Assembly (NCBI GenBank): GCA_033980235.1
Contig: CM067065.1
Location: forward strand, 21,766,837 to 21,830,836
Origin: Diadema setosum
Lineage: Eukaryota; Echinodermata; Echinoidea; Diadematoida; Diadematidae
DNA length: 64,000 bases
Direction: 5' to 3'
Below are positions 11,932-21,048 of this stretch, piece after piece; position 1 is the first letter of the stretch; each line of letters opens with the position of its first letter. Below the pieces are notes generated by a model. That model did not search any database. It worked only from the letters and a program-made list of their open reading frames with translations, and was not told the DNA's origin. The position numbers were made by a program, and so were the translations under genes.

Positions 11932-12609
11932 TATATATATACTAATATAAATCTAACTGGCGTGAGTCTATAATGACTGTGTAATCAATCAATCCCTAAT
12001 TACAGCTGTATATAACAGACTCCAATAATAATATACATAATCAATTGCATATTATTGAATATATTTCATATCAAACTCGTGTTATTAATTGAGATGAAAG
12101 TATATAACAAAAACACCAATTCAGTATTCCCATCCTATGTGTTGTGTAACAGAAGACTGTAATAATATCAAACTAGACATTTTCATGTTGTCGACGATAA
12201 TACAGCATGTGGCAGCATTGCAAGACGTAAGTGGCTATATAATACAGTACAACAGCCACGCGTCATCTTCTGGCTATCGTATAATGAGGTAAATAATACT
12301 AATATACCACAATCATTCATATACATACAGTTGTATTATAAAATATGACAGAATATTACATAAGGTACAGAATATGAACGGTTCACATAATAAAGTAAGG
12401 ATTTACCTTATTAATGGCGGATATAAATGCTTGCGGCGGTGTCTGTGTGGGTTGAGTGTGTCTGTTCGTGTGTGTGTGTATGTGTGGGTTGGCATATGGT
12501 TGCATATGCGCATCACATTGTTGCGCATGTGCAGTTAATGGTCTGCTGGTTAAGGATCAGCATTGATGCCATTTGGCTGTAATGTTTTTAGTGTGGCTAT
12601 CCAGTAGGA
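11732..12609. repeat. Penelope-like left arm (pLTR)
   Basis: Reverse complement of 14838-15740. It includes the hammerhead-like core (11801-11827), an (AT)n tract, and at its inner end the last codons of the endonuclease (ending at the stop near 12550), so the terminal repeat overlaps the 3' coding end. Confidence 0.85.
11801..11827 (-). ncRNA. Hammerhead-ribozyme-like core, left arm
   Basis: On the minus strand it reads CTGATGA, A, GGTCC, TAATG, GGACC, GAAA: the conserved box, a five-pair stem II and the GAAA box. Hammerhead motifs are known from Penelope-like terminal repeats. One extra A sits between box and stem II, and no convincing stem III/cleavage triplet was found, so activity is uncertain. 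Confidence 0.45.
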
Positions 12610-12963
12610 TTCACGATTTAGAATCACAGAGCGGGTCTTCTTCTTGATTAGTTCAATGGCAGTGATTTGTAAGCAGTTCAGGCTGTGTTCTGGGAGGTTG
12701 AAGTGCCTTGTGTATGGGAGGTGTTTTGATTGTGTGTTGAATGTTCGTATTTCTGAGCGAGTGTTGTTGAGACGTGTGTAGAGTGTGGTTTCTGTTTTGC
12801 CAATGTATTGCTTCTTGCAGAGTGTACATGTCAGTAGATAGATGATCCAGGTTGATTTGCAATCGATGTAGTCTGTGATGGGTATGTGCGATTTCTGGTG
12901 GTACTTGTGAATGAGTTTGTTTCTGTAATGTGTTTGTGTACGATGCATTTGTTTGATTTGCAT
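12550..12963 (-). pseudogene. Penelope-like ORF: GIY-YIG endonuclease domain
   Basis: C-terminal 137 residues with IIYLLTC, CKKQYIGKTETTLYTRLNNT, LPYTRHFN and ESYWIATL, the GIY-YIG nuclease layout of Penelope-like elements. The leading GIY has become an IIYLLT-type core and the YIG is intact. A cysteine-containing linker (KCKSNKCIV at about 12940) precedes it in a different frame. The domain nicks DNA for retrotransposition. It lies downstream of the RT domain with at least two frame changes between. Confidence 0.88.
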
Positions 12964-13037
12964 TTGTAGAAGCCAGAGCGAGGGTGGATGTCTGTGTGTT
13001 GGTGGTGTGTTTGTGTTTTCGGGTCTTTTTTCATTAA

Positions 13038-13376
13038 TTAAGATATCACGGAGTGATCTCGGTCGGCGGTATGAGATGAGAGGGGGTTCGGGGAAAGTTT
13101 TCTGAAGTGATGATGACGACTGTAGTGTTGAGAGGTGCTGTTGGATGATGCGTGGAATTTTTTTCCGTGGCTCTGTTGTACGTGACTGTGAAGATTGGTC
13201 TTTGTGGGTTTTTTTTTACGTTTGTGGTAGGTGAGGAGTTCAGGTCTGGGTTTTTGTTTTGCTCTTGTTATGGCATCATCTACGGTCTGTGGGTCGTATT
13301 TGCGTCTTACGAAATGGCTGCGAAGTTCTTCGAGATGATGCGATTCATCTTCTGGGTTAGAGCAGATGCGTTTCAC
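13038..13376 (-). pseudogene. Penelope-like ORF: linker between RT and endonuclease
   Basis: Open frame with HHLEELRSHFVRRKYDPQTV and following basic residues, characteristic of the region after the RT of Penelope-like proteins (an L-xxFxxRGYP-like helix). The frame differs from both neighbours, indicating frameshifts near 13400 and 13035. Confidence 0.7.
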
Positions 13377-13430
13377 TCTGAGGGCCTGGTTGTATGGTAT
13401 ACTGTGGAATGTGTGTTTGGGATGGCATGA

Positions 13431-14320
13431 TTATGGTAGAAGGTATGCATGTGTGTCCGTGGGTTTAGTGAAGATTTCTGCGTTTATGGTGCCATTGTGG
13501 AGTAGGAGGTATGTGTCAAGGATGGTGATTTCAGTGTCGGATGACTGAAATGTGATTTTGATAGTGGGGTGCGCTTCATTTAAGGACAGTTGGAAGTTTG
13601 ACAGTGTGCGTTGTGATCCTAGCCATATGAATTTGATGTCGTCAATGAAGCGTTTCCAACTGCCTGACAAGATGCTTGTGGTGTTGGTTTTCGAGAAGAT
13701 TATTTTCTGCTCTAAGTCACATAAATATATGAACAGATTTGCATATGAAGGAGCGCAGGGGGTCGCCATGGCAGCCCCATGAGTTTGCTTGTATACTTTG
13801 CCTTGAAAGTGAAAGTAGTTGAGGTTAAGTACAAGCTCTAAAAGGCGCAAGAGTTGGTCAGTCGGGGGATGTGGATTGATGCGGTTGTCCAGTGCGCGTT
13901 TTGTTACTAGGATACCCTCATTGTGAGGTATGTTTGTGTACAAACTACACACGTCGGCTGATACTAGGATGCTACGTGGTGAAAATGGGGCATGCTTGGT
14001 GTTTATTTCCTGTATGTGTTGTAAGAAGTGTGTTGTGTCTTGAATGAAAGAGGGCAATTTTTGAACAAGCCGTCGTAAGTGTACATCGATGAGTCTGGAA
14101 ATTTCTACAGTTGGGCATGCGCATCCGGATACGATCGGTCTCCCAGGGTTGTTCTCTTTATGAATTTTGGGTAGGAAATAAATGTTAGGGCAGGTTGGGT
14201 GTGGTGGGGTCAGTACCCTCTTGACCTTGGGATCAATTTCTAGTGTTTCAATGGCTTCCTTTAATTGTTCTAGATAAGTTTGTGTGGGGTCTTTGTCTAG
14301 TAGTGTGTAGGTGTTGTTAT
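13431..14320 (-). pseudogene. Penelope-like ORF: reverse transcriptase domain
   Basis: Contains DVCSLYTNIPHNEG (RT motif A), GAAMATPCAPSYANLF (motif B) and RFIDDIKFIW (motif C with the paired Asp intact), the order typical of Penelope RT. Upstream, the frame includes IYFLPKIHK and GRPIVSGC at about 14110-14170. An in-frame TAA lies at about 14321 in a segment otherwise continuing to motif-like RDIVIKPADKGSS at about 14390. The catalytic Asp residues are present, but the ORF is interrupted. Confidence 0.9.
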
Positions 14321-14568
14321 CTTATAGTTGTCGTTCGCCTTCAGCGATATAGTCAGTGGTTGACATTATGACAGTTGATGAGCCTTTGTCCGCCGGTTTG
14401 ATTACAATGTCCCTATTTTTGCATAGGCGTTGTAGTGCCTGTCTCTCTGGTTGGGAGAGGTTGTCAGTGCGCTTATTGTATCTCTGCACCACATTGTCGA
14501 TGTCACACTTGACGTTTTCAAAAAAAAAAAAAAAAAAAAAAAAAACCTCTTTTGTGAAGGGGTGGGTT

Positions 14569-14874
14569 CTACTTGCTTTGGGGGCGGAACCGTCGTTGTG
14601 TCTCTAACACAATGGAACTGTCAACATTTTCAGTGGTGGCTGCTAATGAGGCCGTGGGGTCAAGAGGCGATTCATCTTGGGGATGATCATTTTCACTGAA
14701 AAACACTTTCAATTTCATTTGTCTTTCAAAGTTAAGAAAATCTGTGTGTACTTGCAAATAATCAATACTGGGAGGGGTTGGACAGAAGGTAAGACCTTTT
14801 GAAAGGAGACTGACCTCTGCAGGGGCTAAGTACATGATCCTACTGGATAGCCACACTAAAAACATTACAGCCAA
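14569..14874 (-). pseudogene. Penelope-like ORF: N-terminal segment
   Basis: Carries LSKGLTFCPTPPSIDYLQVH and FERQMKLKVFF, the conserved N-terminal motif of Penelope-like polyproteins. It is separated from the RT by a 25-base poly-A stretch at 14521-14545 (poly-T in the coding sense) that changes the frame. Confidence 0.8.
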
Positions 14875-14887
14875 ATGGCATCAATGC

Positions 14888-15013
14888 TGATCCTTAACTG
14901 CACATGCGCAACAATGTGATGCGCATATGGAACCATACGCCAACCAATGCTGATCATTAACTGCACATGCGCAACAATGTGATGCGCATATGCAACCATA
15001 CGCCAACCCACAC
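14888..15013. repeat. 63-bp tandem duplication in the right arm
   Basis: Two units starting TGATCCTTAACTGCACATGC (14888) and TGATCATTAACTGCACATGC (14951), each with CAACAATGTGATGCGCATATG. The left arm has a single unit. Confidence 0.85.
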
Positions 15014-15553
15014 ATACACCCACACACGAACAGACAAACTCAACCCACACAGACACCGCCGCAAGCCTTTATATCCGCCATTAATAAGGTAAATCCTTAC
15101 TTTAAATGTGAACCGTTCATATTCTGTACCTTATGTAATATTCTGTTATATGTTATAATACAACTGCATGTATATGAATGATTGTGGTATATTAATATTA
15201 TTTACCTCCTCATACGATAGCCAGAAGATGACGCGTGGCTGTTGTACTGTATTATATAGCCACTTACGTCTTGCAATGCTGCCACATGCTGTATTATCGT
15301 CGACAACATAAAAATGTCTAGTTTGATATCATTACAGTCTTCCATGTTACACAACACATAAGATGAGGATACTGAATTGGTGTTATTGTTATATACTTTC
15401 ATCTCAATTAATAACACGAGTTTGATATGAAATGTATTCAATAATATGCAAATGATTATGTATATTATTATTGGAGTCTGTTATATACAGCTGTAGTTAG
15501 GCATTTATTGATTACACAGTCATTATAGACTCACGCCAGTTAGATTTATATTA

Positions 15554-15594
<41 letters not shown>

Positions 15595-15648
15595 TATATA
15601 TTTATTAGTGTAGCCAAACGAGTGAGTCATTTTTGTATCGTTACAGCC

Positions 15649-15675
15649 CTGATGAAGGTCCTAATGGGACCGAAA
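15649..15675 (+). ncRNA. Hammerhead-ribozyme-like core, right arm
   Basis: Same core as at 11801-11827 on the opposite strand: CTGATGA at 15649-15655, GGTCC/GGACC stem at 15657-15671, GAAA at 15672-15675. Conservation of the stem in both arms fits a functional RNA, but the extra A and missing cleavage triplet leave it tentative. Confidence 0.45.
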
Positions 15676-15740
15676 GCTCGGCGGCAATAAACAGGCACGT
15701 TGACCCTAGCTACGTCCTTCTCTTCTTTTCACACTGAATG

Positions 15741-16519
15741 TAAATAAATGGTCGAGACCCCTTCTCGCAGTCTATATATATATTAAATATGCACACAAAA
15801 CGTGATGAACACACATTTATAGATTTTTAAATTTTATGAATTCGTTAGTCTGCCAAGATTTGGGTGAGAACAGAAATCTGAGGAATACACTGTATGAGGA
15901 AATTGAATGCGAGCTGTGGAAGGGGTTATGCATTGATACCTATAGGGAGACATCGTCTTAGTTGGCTGCTGTCTATTCCGTCGTTCAGTGTTATGCGGGG
16001 ATAGTTGTAATGTCTGTATCTACAGCTGCTGATTCATATTTTGAGTATGACCATGCAATGACTGTAGATTATTTTCTTTGCCGTAAACGACAATCATGTA
16101 AAATGAAGGTTGTAGTCACGCACATTACGTGTGACTAACATCAAACGCCTGGCGGCTCTGTCGTATGGAAAATACATGATGAGGTGTTTGCTAATAAATG
16201 CAGGGCAACAATCTGCGTGGTAGTGTACATTGACGTTTTTTGTTGCGTGGATTTGATGGAGAAACTTGATTTCGGCAGCATGGCAAGCGTGTGAGAGGAT
16301 TTGACAATGGAGAGAGAGGAAAAAACGACCAAATAAAGGGAAATATGTACTTTTCTGCTGAGTTCTTTTTTTCATTTCCCAGATAATATGAGTGGGAGTT
16401 GTTATTGAAATACTCATTGGCAGTTGTTCGTGTTTTGTTTTGTTTTTCTTTTTATGGGGATCGAGGGGATGAAGGTCTTCTGTTGCTTTTTCTCTCTTCT
16501 AGGTTTTATTCAAACATAC
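15741..16519. other. No gene recognised
   Basis: A 107-codon minus-strand frame (16417-16094) has no motif I recognise. Its second half (FPYDRAARRLMLVTRNVRDY) looks protein-like and could be a retroelement relic. Nothing else is supported. Confidence 0.3.
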
Positions 16520-16654
16520 TCTTAAAAAAAAAATCGAGTGAAAATTTTAACTCTTGAAGGAGTGAATACAAAAAAGAGTGAATTTAGAATGATATTGGAG
16601 TGAATTTCGAGTGAAAATGGTCATTTTCACTCGTTTTAGTGTGACGTCAGGGAT

Positions 16655-16900
16655 CACTCCAAAATCTTCGAGTGATCCCTGAGGTCTTATTTATCCAGGG
16701 TAGCCTCTTCAGTGTTGCCACAGCTCTACCAGAGGGCCCTGCCATTATTATTACCCCAGCGTTTCCAGGTACCCATTTATACACCTGGGTCGAGAGGGAC
16801 ATTGTGGGTAAAAACATCTTCTCCAAGGACGTAAGCACTGGGCGGGAATCGAACTCGGGTCCTCCGATTGGGAGTCGAGAGTCTCATCCAATGTGCCATT
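16655..16900 (-). mobile_element. tRNA-derived SINE
   Basis: On the minus strand it reads TGGCACATTGGATGAG (A-box-like), then GAGTTCGATTCCCGCCC (B box), about 50 bases apart, followed by a conserved non-tRNA body (CACCCAGGTGTATAAATGGG). This is the pol III promoter arrangement of tRNA-derived SINEs. The tRNA part is not a complete cloverleaf. Confidence 0.65.
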
Positions 16901-16949
16901 GATATCTACTTCTCGTAGATATCAATCACCATGATAAAGTTCAATATGA

Positions 16950-17917
16950 TCAAAGGCCATTGACACTATTTTTAAGGTCATGAAAGTCTCTGAATGTCCC
17001 ATATGTAAAGCGCGCGTTATATTGGACTTGACCATATGCAAGAACAATATATTATTATTTACTAAGTTGAAAGGCACATATGTATGTAGATCCGAAACAT
17101 TTCGAGCAGGGCGAGGCGTGGGGGAGGCGAAAAATGCAAGTCATGCAGAGTATGTTTTTCCCAGCGGTTCATAATTGCTTCCACGCCAGATAATTTATGT
17201 AACACACGACTACTGAAGCGATTACCTAACAATAAAATGGTGCGGAGAGCCCTTTCCTGAATAACACTTATTCGATTCTTTAGACTTTTACCGGCGTTTC
17301 TCCACACAATTGAATACTGAGTAATAATCCAAATAGGGCTGAATTAACCCTTTGTATAAAGTAAGGGCGGTGTCTTACGGAATGTATGGCCTTATTCTTT
17401 TACAGCAGCACAACGCAGAAGACAGTTTGGCCTGATTGTTCCACGTCAGAGTGTCGTTTAGGGTCACACCTAAATACTTACAGGAGTTTGTTCTACGCAA
17501 AAAATCATTAACCGTAACCTTCAGTTATCAAAGAGGTGTTTTTTTTTTTCCGCATGGGTGTGACAATCATGTATTGACACTTTTTCTCGTTTAGCAGTAG
17601 TCAATTGTACCTCTGCCAGTTCGTGGTCGCCCTTAACATTACGATTTACACACTTTCTAAATCATGGGGATTGATTGATGCGTAGTAAAGCCAAGTGTAA
17701 TCAGCGTACAAAGAGACATTACAATGTTGTACAACTTCAACATTGCCATTGATAGTTATCACGAACAGAAGAGGTCCGAGGATACTTCCCTGGGGAACGC
17801 CGAACGTAACGAAACGTTGTTCAGATTTCCTAAACGCCAAATAATCTTTAAACCAGGCTAAACTGCCGGATTCTACACCGGATTTTCGCAGCTTCTCAAT
17901 TATCACATCATGAGGTA
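16950..17917 (-). pseudogene. LINE reverse transcriptase, 3' half (interrupted)
   Basis: Minus-strand frame from 17917 reads IPHDVIIEKLRKSGVESG, LAWFKDYLAFR, then FGVPQGSILGPLLF and YADYTWLYY. These are RT palm motifs of a jockey/CR1-type non-LTR element. The catalytic YADD is changed to YADY, so the copy is dead. Below about 17640 the frame decays, though CRVCFSQRF and LSTHMCIYI fragments remain at about 17060-17180. It joins the piece at 27097-28090, from which it was separated by the 9.17-kb transposon. Confidence 0.85.
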
Positions 17918-17921
17918 TTAA
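17918..17921. repeat. TTAA target-site duplication, left
   Basis: TTAA directly before the terminal inverted repeat AGGTATACTATTTTAA; the partner is at 27093-27096. Confidence 0.88.
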
Positions 17922-17937
17922 AGGTATACTATTTTAA
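17922..17937. repeat. Terminal inverted repeat, left
   Basis: AGGTATACTATTTTAA, perfect complement of 27077-27092. Subterminal CGCCCCTAAAAA at about 18056 also has an inverted partner at about 26929. Confidence 0.88.
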
Positions 17938-18671
17938 CATGTAAACAAAGGCTAATTACACGAATTGTGTACGTCTGAGTTCGAATCCGTCATTGGATTT
18001 TCAAAAATATGATTCATTTTCACGAAAAAATGCCAAAACCCAAGTCTATTTGGAACGCCCCTAAAAAAAATCCGGCTCAGCGGCGGGTGATTGACAGATG
18101 TGTGTATACGTCACAACCAGAATATACGAGCCAGCTCGCCTTCGAAGGAGCTCGCATATCTGCCTTGCACTGCGTGTTAAAAAAATACGTGTGAGCGATA
18201 ATTTTGCCCTCTTTTGAAAGCACGATTATGAAGTATTGAAATTGTAAACTGAGGGGAAAAGCCCATGTTTAAGGAATTTGAACATTACTCTACATACACA
18301 TACGATGTAATTTAATTTGGGCCCATATTTTACCCAGTTTATCTTATTTATAGTCAACGTTATTTTATTCTTCCCGAACATGTTAGTGCGAAAATGTGTT
18401 GCATACGTAGACGTCAATACAGGCGTTTTATTTCTCCGCTCTAATACTCGGGCACTTGCTAACACGAGCATTGTCTTGCGTACACAATAGTTTGATCAAT
18501 ATACGACTGACTAGCGCGACTGGCGTTGTTGGATTCACTAACGTGTTACAGTAAAGTGCTAGCGTCTGCGTTCGGACTGAATTTGTAGCTCTGAAAATTT
18601 GAGAAAACGCTGATTCTTGACAATGGATCTGGGGCTTGAGTCGGATTTGGTGGTCTGAACCCGGATCTGAG

Positions 18672-18874
18672 ATGGAGGAATCAGATGACGACAGTGGAGA
18701 CGAGCCAGCGGCCCTAGATCTATTTGTTTGAGCCGCTTGCAGAGGTGGAGGCCCATGTCAGGCTGATGCCGAGTCGGTGGACGCTCCTCCGGGCGGGCTC
18801 GGGGAAGATGCTGAAGCTCGTGCCGCTGATCTTCACGGCGACGCACCTGCGCCTGCTGCTGCAGGAGCAGTACA
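18672..18874 (+). pseudogene. P2X7-ballast-like gene, putative exon 1
   Basis: Starts ATG with an acidic opening (MEESDDDSGDEPAALD), typical of the N-terminus of ballast-domain proteins, then a GC-rich Ala/Asp-rich stretch unlike its AT-rich surroundings. It ends at a GTGAGA donor (18875). The phase (2 bases left) fits exon 2, whose first base completes a Gln codon before CSCSCGC. An in-frame TGA at 18729-18731 interrupts it. Around it another frame reads YLFEPLAEVEAH, resembling the YMFEP motif expected at this spot, so a pair of indels is likely. The start and exon limits are inferred. Confidence 0.5.
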
Positions 18875-19198
18875 GTGAGACTGGGAAATAAACTGGTAAA
18901 TTAAAGTTAACTTGTACTTCTCATTACCAGTCATAGTTTCAAATGTATTATGCTCATTTGTTGATCCATAGTCTAACGTTTGTTACATATACTTTGAAAG
19001 TTTGAAATTTGTTTTGAAAAAGGACAACATTGGGCCTAACATCAGTTACCGAAGTCTTATTTTGTACATTATATTTTATAGTATAAAGTGAGATATTATT
19101 CAGAACAAAAGTGAAAGAAGCTTCGGAAGTGGGCTGCTGGTGACACAAAGAAGAACAGTTGCCTAGACCTATTACTAGTAGAGGTCTACCAGGTATAA

Positions 19199-19950
19199 TG
19201 TACTTGTGATAGGCTACGGCTACGCTATGCCTATAGCCATATACAACGTGTAGCTGTAATTTCTTCCTAAATAACTTTTATGATTCTTCTCGTAAAAGTA
19301 TGAAGTAGAGTCTCCAAATCACTAGATCATGTATAAATATTGCCACTACAGCAGAAAATACACAGCATTGGAGTGACAAAGCTACTATATTTTATGATAG
19401 TGCCAATGACTACTATTTACTGCATAGAGATTATGGCAATCATTCACTTTAGTGGGATATACATTGTATTTGGTTGCTATATTTAGCCTTAGCTCTTGGG
19501 TAAACTTGAAGGGAATAAACCCTCAACTGAAATAAGCCAGGCAACCAAAAAATATACATTCAACTAAAGTGGATGATTACCACAAACTTAGTACAGTACA
19601 TGTGCATATAGCAGGTGAGCATTGCCATGGGGTGGCAAGCCAACGTTCACAAACAATGGGGTGTTTTTTTATGGGAGACGCCTCTGGTATATGTATAGTG
19701 ATAGACTCATTTTGTAGATATTTTGCGTGTATAACACAACATCTTGCGGAGGTCATCTCAACTTCTAGATGGCAGCCCAGCAATGTTGGATGTGAATAGT
19801 ACATGTATGCACGCTGCATGTATGTACACGCTTGCATGGCTATTTCATGTATTAATGTGTGCAGACAATTCACTGTTGCAGAAGTAACTACATATAAACA
19901 ACCTCTTTTAGCATCACTTTATGTTCATGCTTTCTATTTTGATAATACAG
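19199..19950. other. Intron of the ballast-like gene
   Basis: AT-rich, with no independent feature. Open frames at 19570-19990 on both strands overlap and have no family motif. It ends with the acceptor TTTTGATAATACAG. Confidence 0.45.
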
Positions 19951-20198
19951 GTGTTCATGCAGTTGTGGGTGTATCCCAATGCAGTCAGTGAGGGAGTCCA
20001 TATGCTGCAAAGAATTCCTGTACTGGTGAGGAAGATGAATGACTACACTGACGGTGAGGAGGACCTGAATTGCATCACGGAGCACCCAGGTTTCCAGCCA
20101 GTATGTCTAGACAAGTGGGTACTGGAGACAGCGTATTTTCAGTACCCATATGTACAGCAGTATGAGGGTCACCACCGGAAGGATGTAACTGAGAATGA
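19951..20198 (+). pseudogene. P2X7 cytoplasmic (ballast) like domain, exon 2
   Basis: Acceptor ATACAG at 19950 and donor GTGAGT at 20199. The first part reads CSCSCGCIPMQSVRESICCKE and the second IPVLVRKM..CITEHPGFQPVCLDKWVLETAYFQY. Together they match the P2X7 receptor C-terminal ballast domain: CxxC-type zinc ligands, the CC(K/R/Q)EI motif, and CITEHPGF..VCL..WVL..AY. The two parts are in different frames: one A appears lost at about 20013-20014 (GAATT for GAAATT). No P2X channel segments (transmembrane helices or extracellular domain) are present, so this is a stand-alone ballast protein, of unknown function. Confidence 0.85.
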
Positions 20199-20897
20199 GT
20201 GAGTACCTATACTAGTGCAAATGTGCTACTACATGCACGCCATTGAACTTTAGAAGTTTATCAAATTTGTGAGAATGGTTTACACTATAACAAAGTTATG
20301 TATCATCAGTAAAATAAAAAATGTTATTGACATGTCCCCAAATTGGAAGTTGTTCGAAACAACAATGAACACTTTTAGTTACATTTTTCATAGCAAATAA
20401 CTGCTGATAAGTAAGAGTATAATTCATAAACCATGTTATAAGGTTGTACAGTGGAACTTCATTTAGTTGGAAAAAAAAATAACAAAGTGCTAATACAATG
20501 TGTTACATGTATCTAAACATTTTGCAGGTCCCAGCTCTTTATATGAAAATTTGTGTTTTTGTACCATAGTATAACAAAGTAATTTTCATAGTTCCATGGT
20601 CCTCCTTAGGACCTGTTCATGTGTATTATTATTTTTTTTTCTTGTTTTTTTTTTTTGGGGGGGGATCTTCTCTGTCTAGCTATGTTATAGCCTCAGGCCT
20701 TTTCGGTAATTACATGTACAATGCTATGACATCAAATCCTGTGATGTTTAAGGAGAATAATGTATTCATGAACAAATCAAAAGGGGGGAAAAACAATTCT
20801 ATGCCTATGCATTCAAGTATTGACATAATATGCAAGTGTATTAACATGCTTGCTAACCCCCTTGTCTTTCTTGTATTTCCTCTTTTTTTTTTTGCAG
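20199..20897. other. Intron of the ballast-like gene
   Basis: GT donor at 20199 and TTTTTTGCAG acceptor ending at 20897. It contains poly-T and a G run near 20655; the long frame at 20621 is low-complexity and a shadow. Confidence 0.7.
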
Positions 20898-21048
20898 GCG
20901 ATCAAGGCACATTGCATACAGCCAGCTGGCTCAGTGGTGTTGGGGTTTTCTGGGCAGGAGGGTTCGTGTTCGCCTTCCTTCATGTGCCGTCACAACCATC
21001 CCCTACTCTTATCCATCCGAGGTGTACAGGGGATTCGAGGACATATAA
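20898..21048 (+). CDS. P2X7 ballast-like domain, terminal exon 3
   Basis: The phase fits exon 2 exactly (GA|G gives Glu). It encodes RSRHIAYSQLAQWCWGFLGR, then RVRLPSCAVTTIPYSYP and EVYRGFEDI, ending at TAA (21046-21048). The signature Y-xx-(F/L)-xx-WCWG-xLGr..R..(L/I)PSCAV..I...(F/Y)P is the most conserved part of the P2X7 ballast domain and includes its palmitoylation/zinc-site Cys neighbourhood. No lesion in this exon. A possible poly(A) signal AATAAA lies at 21787-21792. Residue-level match is by recall; a profile search would be decisive. Confidence 0.88.

Larger units (their letters stand above)
11732..15740 (-). mobile_element. Penelope-like retroelement with inverted arms
   Basis: About 4.0-kb unit made of two inverted arms (11732-12609 and 14838-15740) around a minus-strand reverse transcriptase/GIY-YIG coding region. 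Penelope-like elements are an order of retroelements whose terminal repeats may be direct or inverted, consistent with this layout. Both outer ends carry TTCAGTGTGAAAAGAAGAG or its complement. The coding region is broken, so the copy is probably inactive. Clear target duplications were not found because both sides are (AT)n or decayed repeat. Confidence 0.88.
14838..15740. repeat. Penelope-like right arm (pLTR)
   Basis: Inverted copy of 11732-12609. It begins with a duplicate of the end of the endonuclease gene (YWIATLKTLQPNGINADP then stop, on the plus strand) and ends at TTCTTTTCACACTGAATG. It contains a 63-bp tandem duplication absent from the left arm. Confidence 0.85.

Noticed and set aside
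12653..13034. Extra minus-strand frames overlapping the GIY-YIG region
   Set aside because: Partly shadows of the endonuclease; only the CKSNKC linker is plausible and is mentioned there.
14521..14545. Poly-A tail of a processed transcript
   Set aside because: It lies inside the Penelope-like coding region in a conserved context; more likely an expanded homopolymer.
18672..21048. A true P2X receptor gene
   Set aside because: No transmembrane or extracellular channel segments; only the ballast-like domain is present and it lies inside a transposon.
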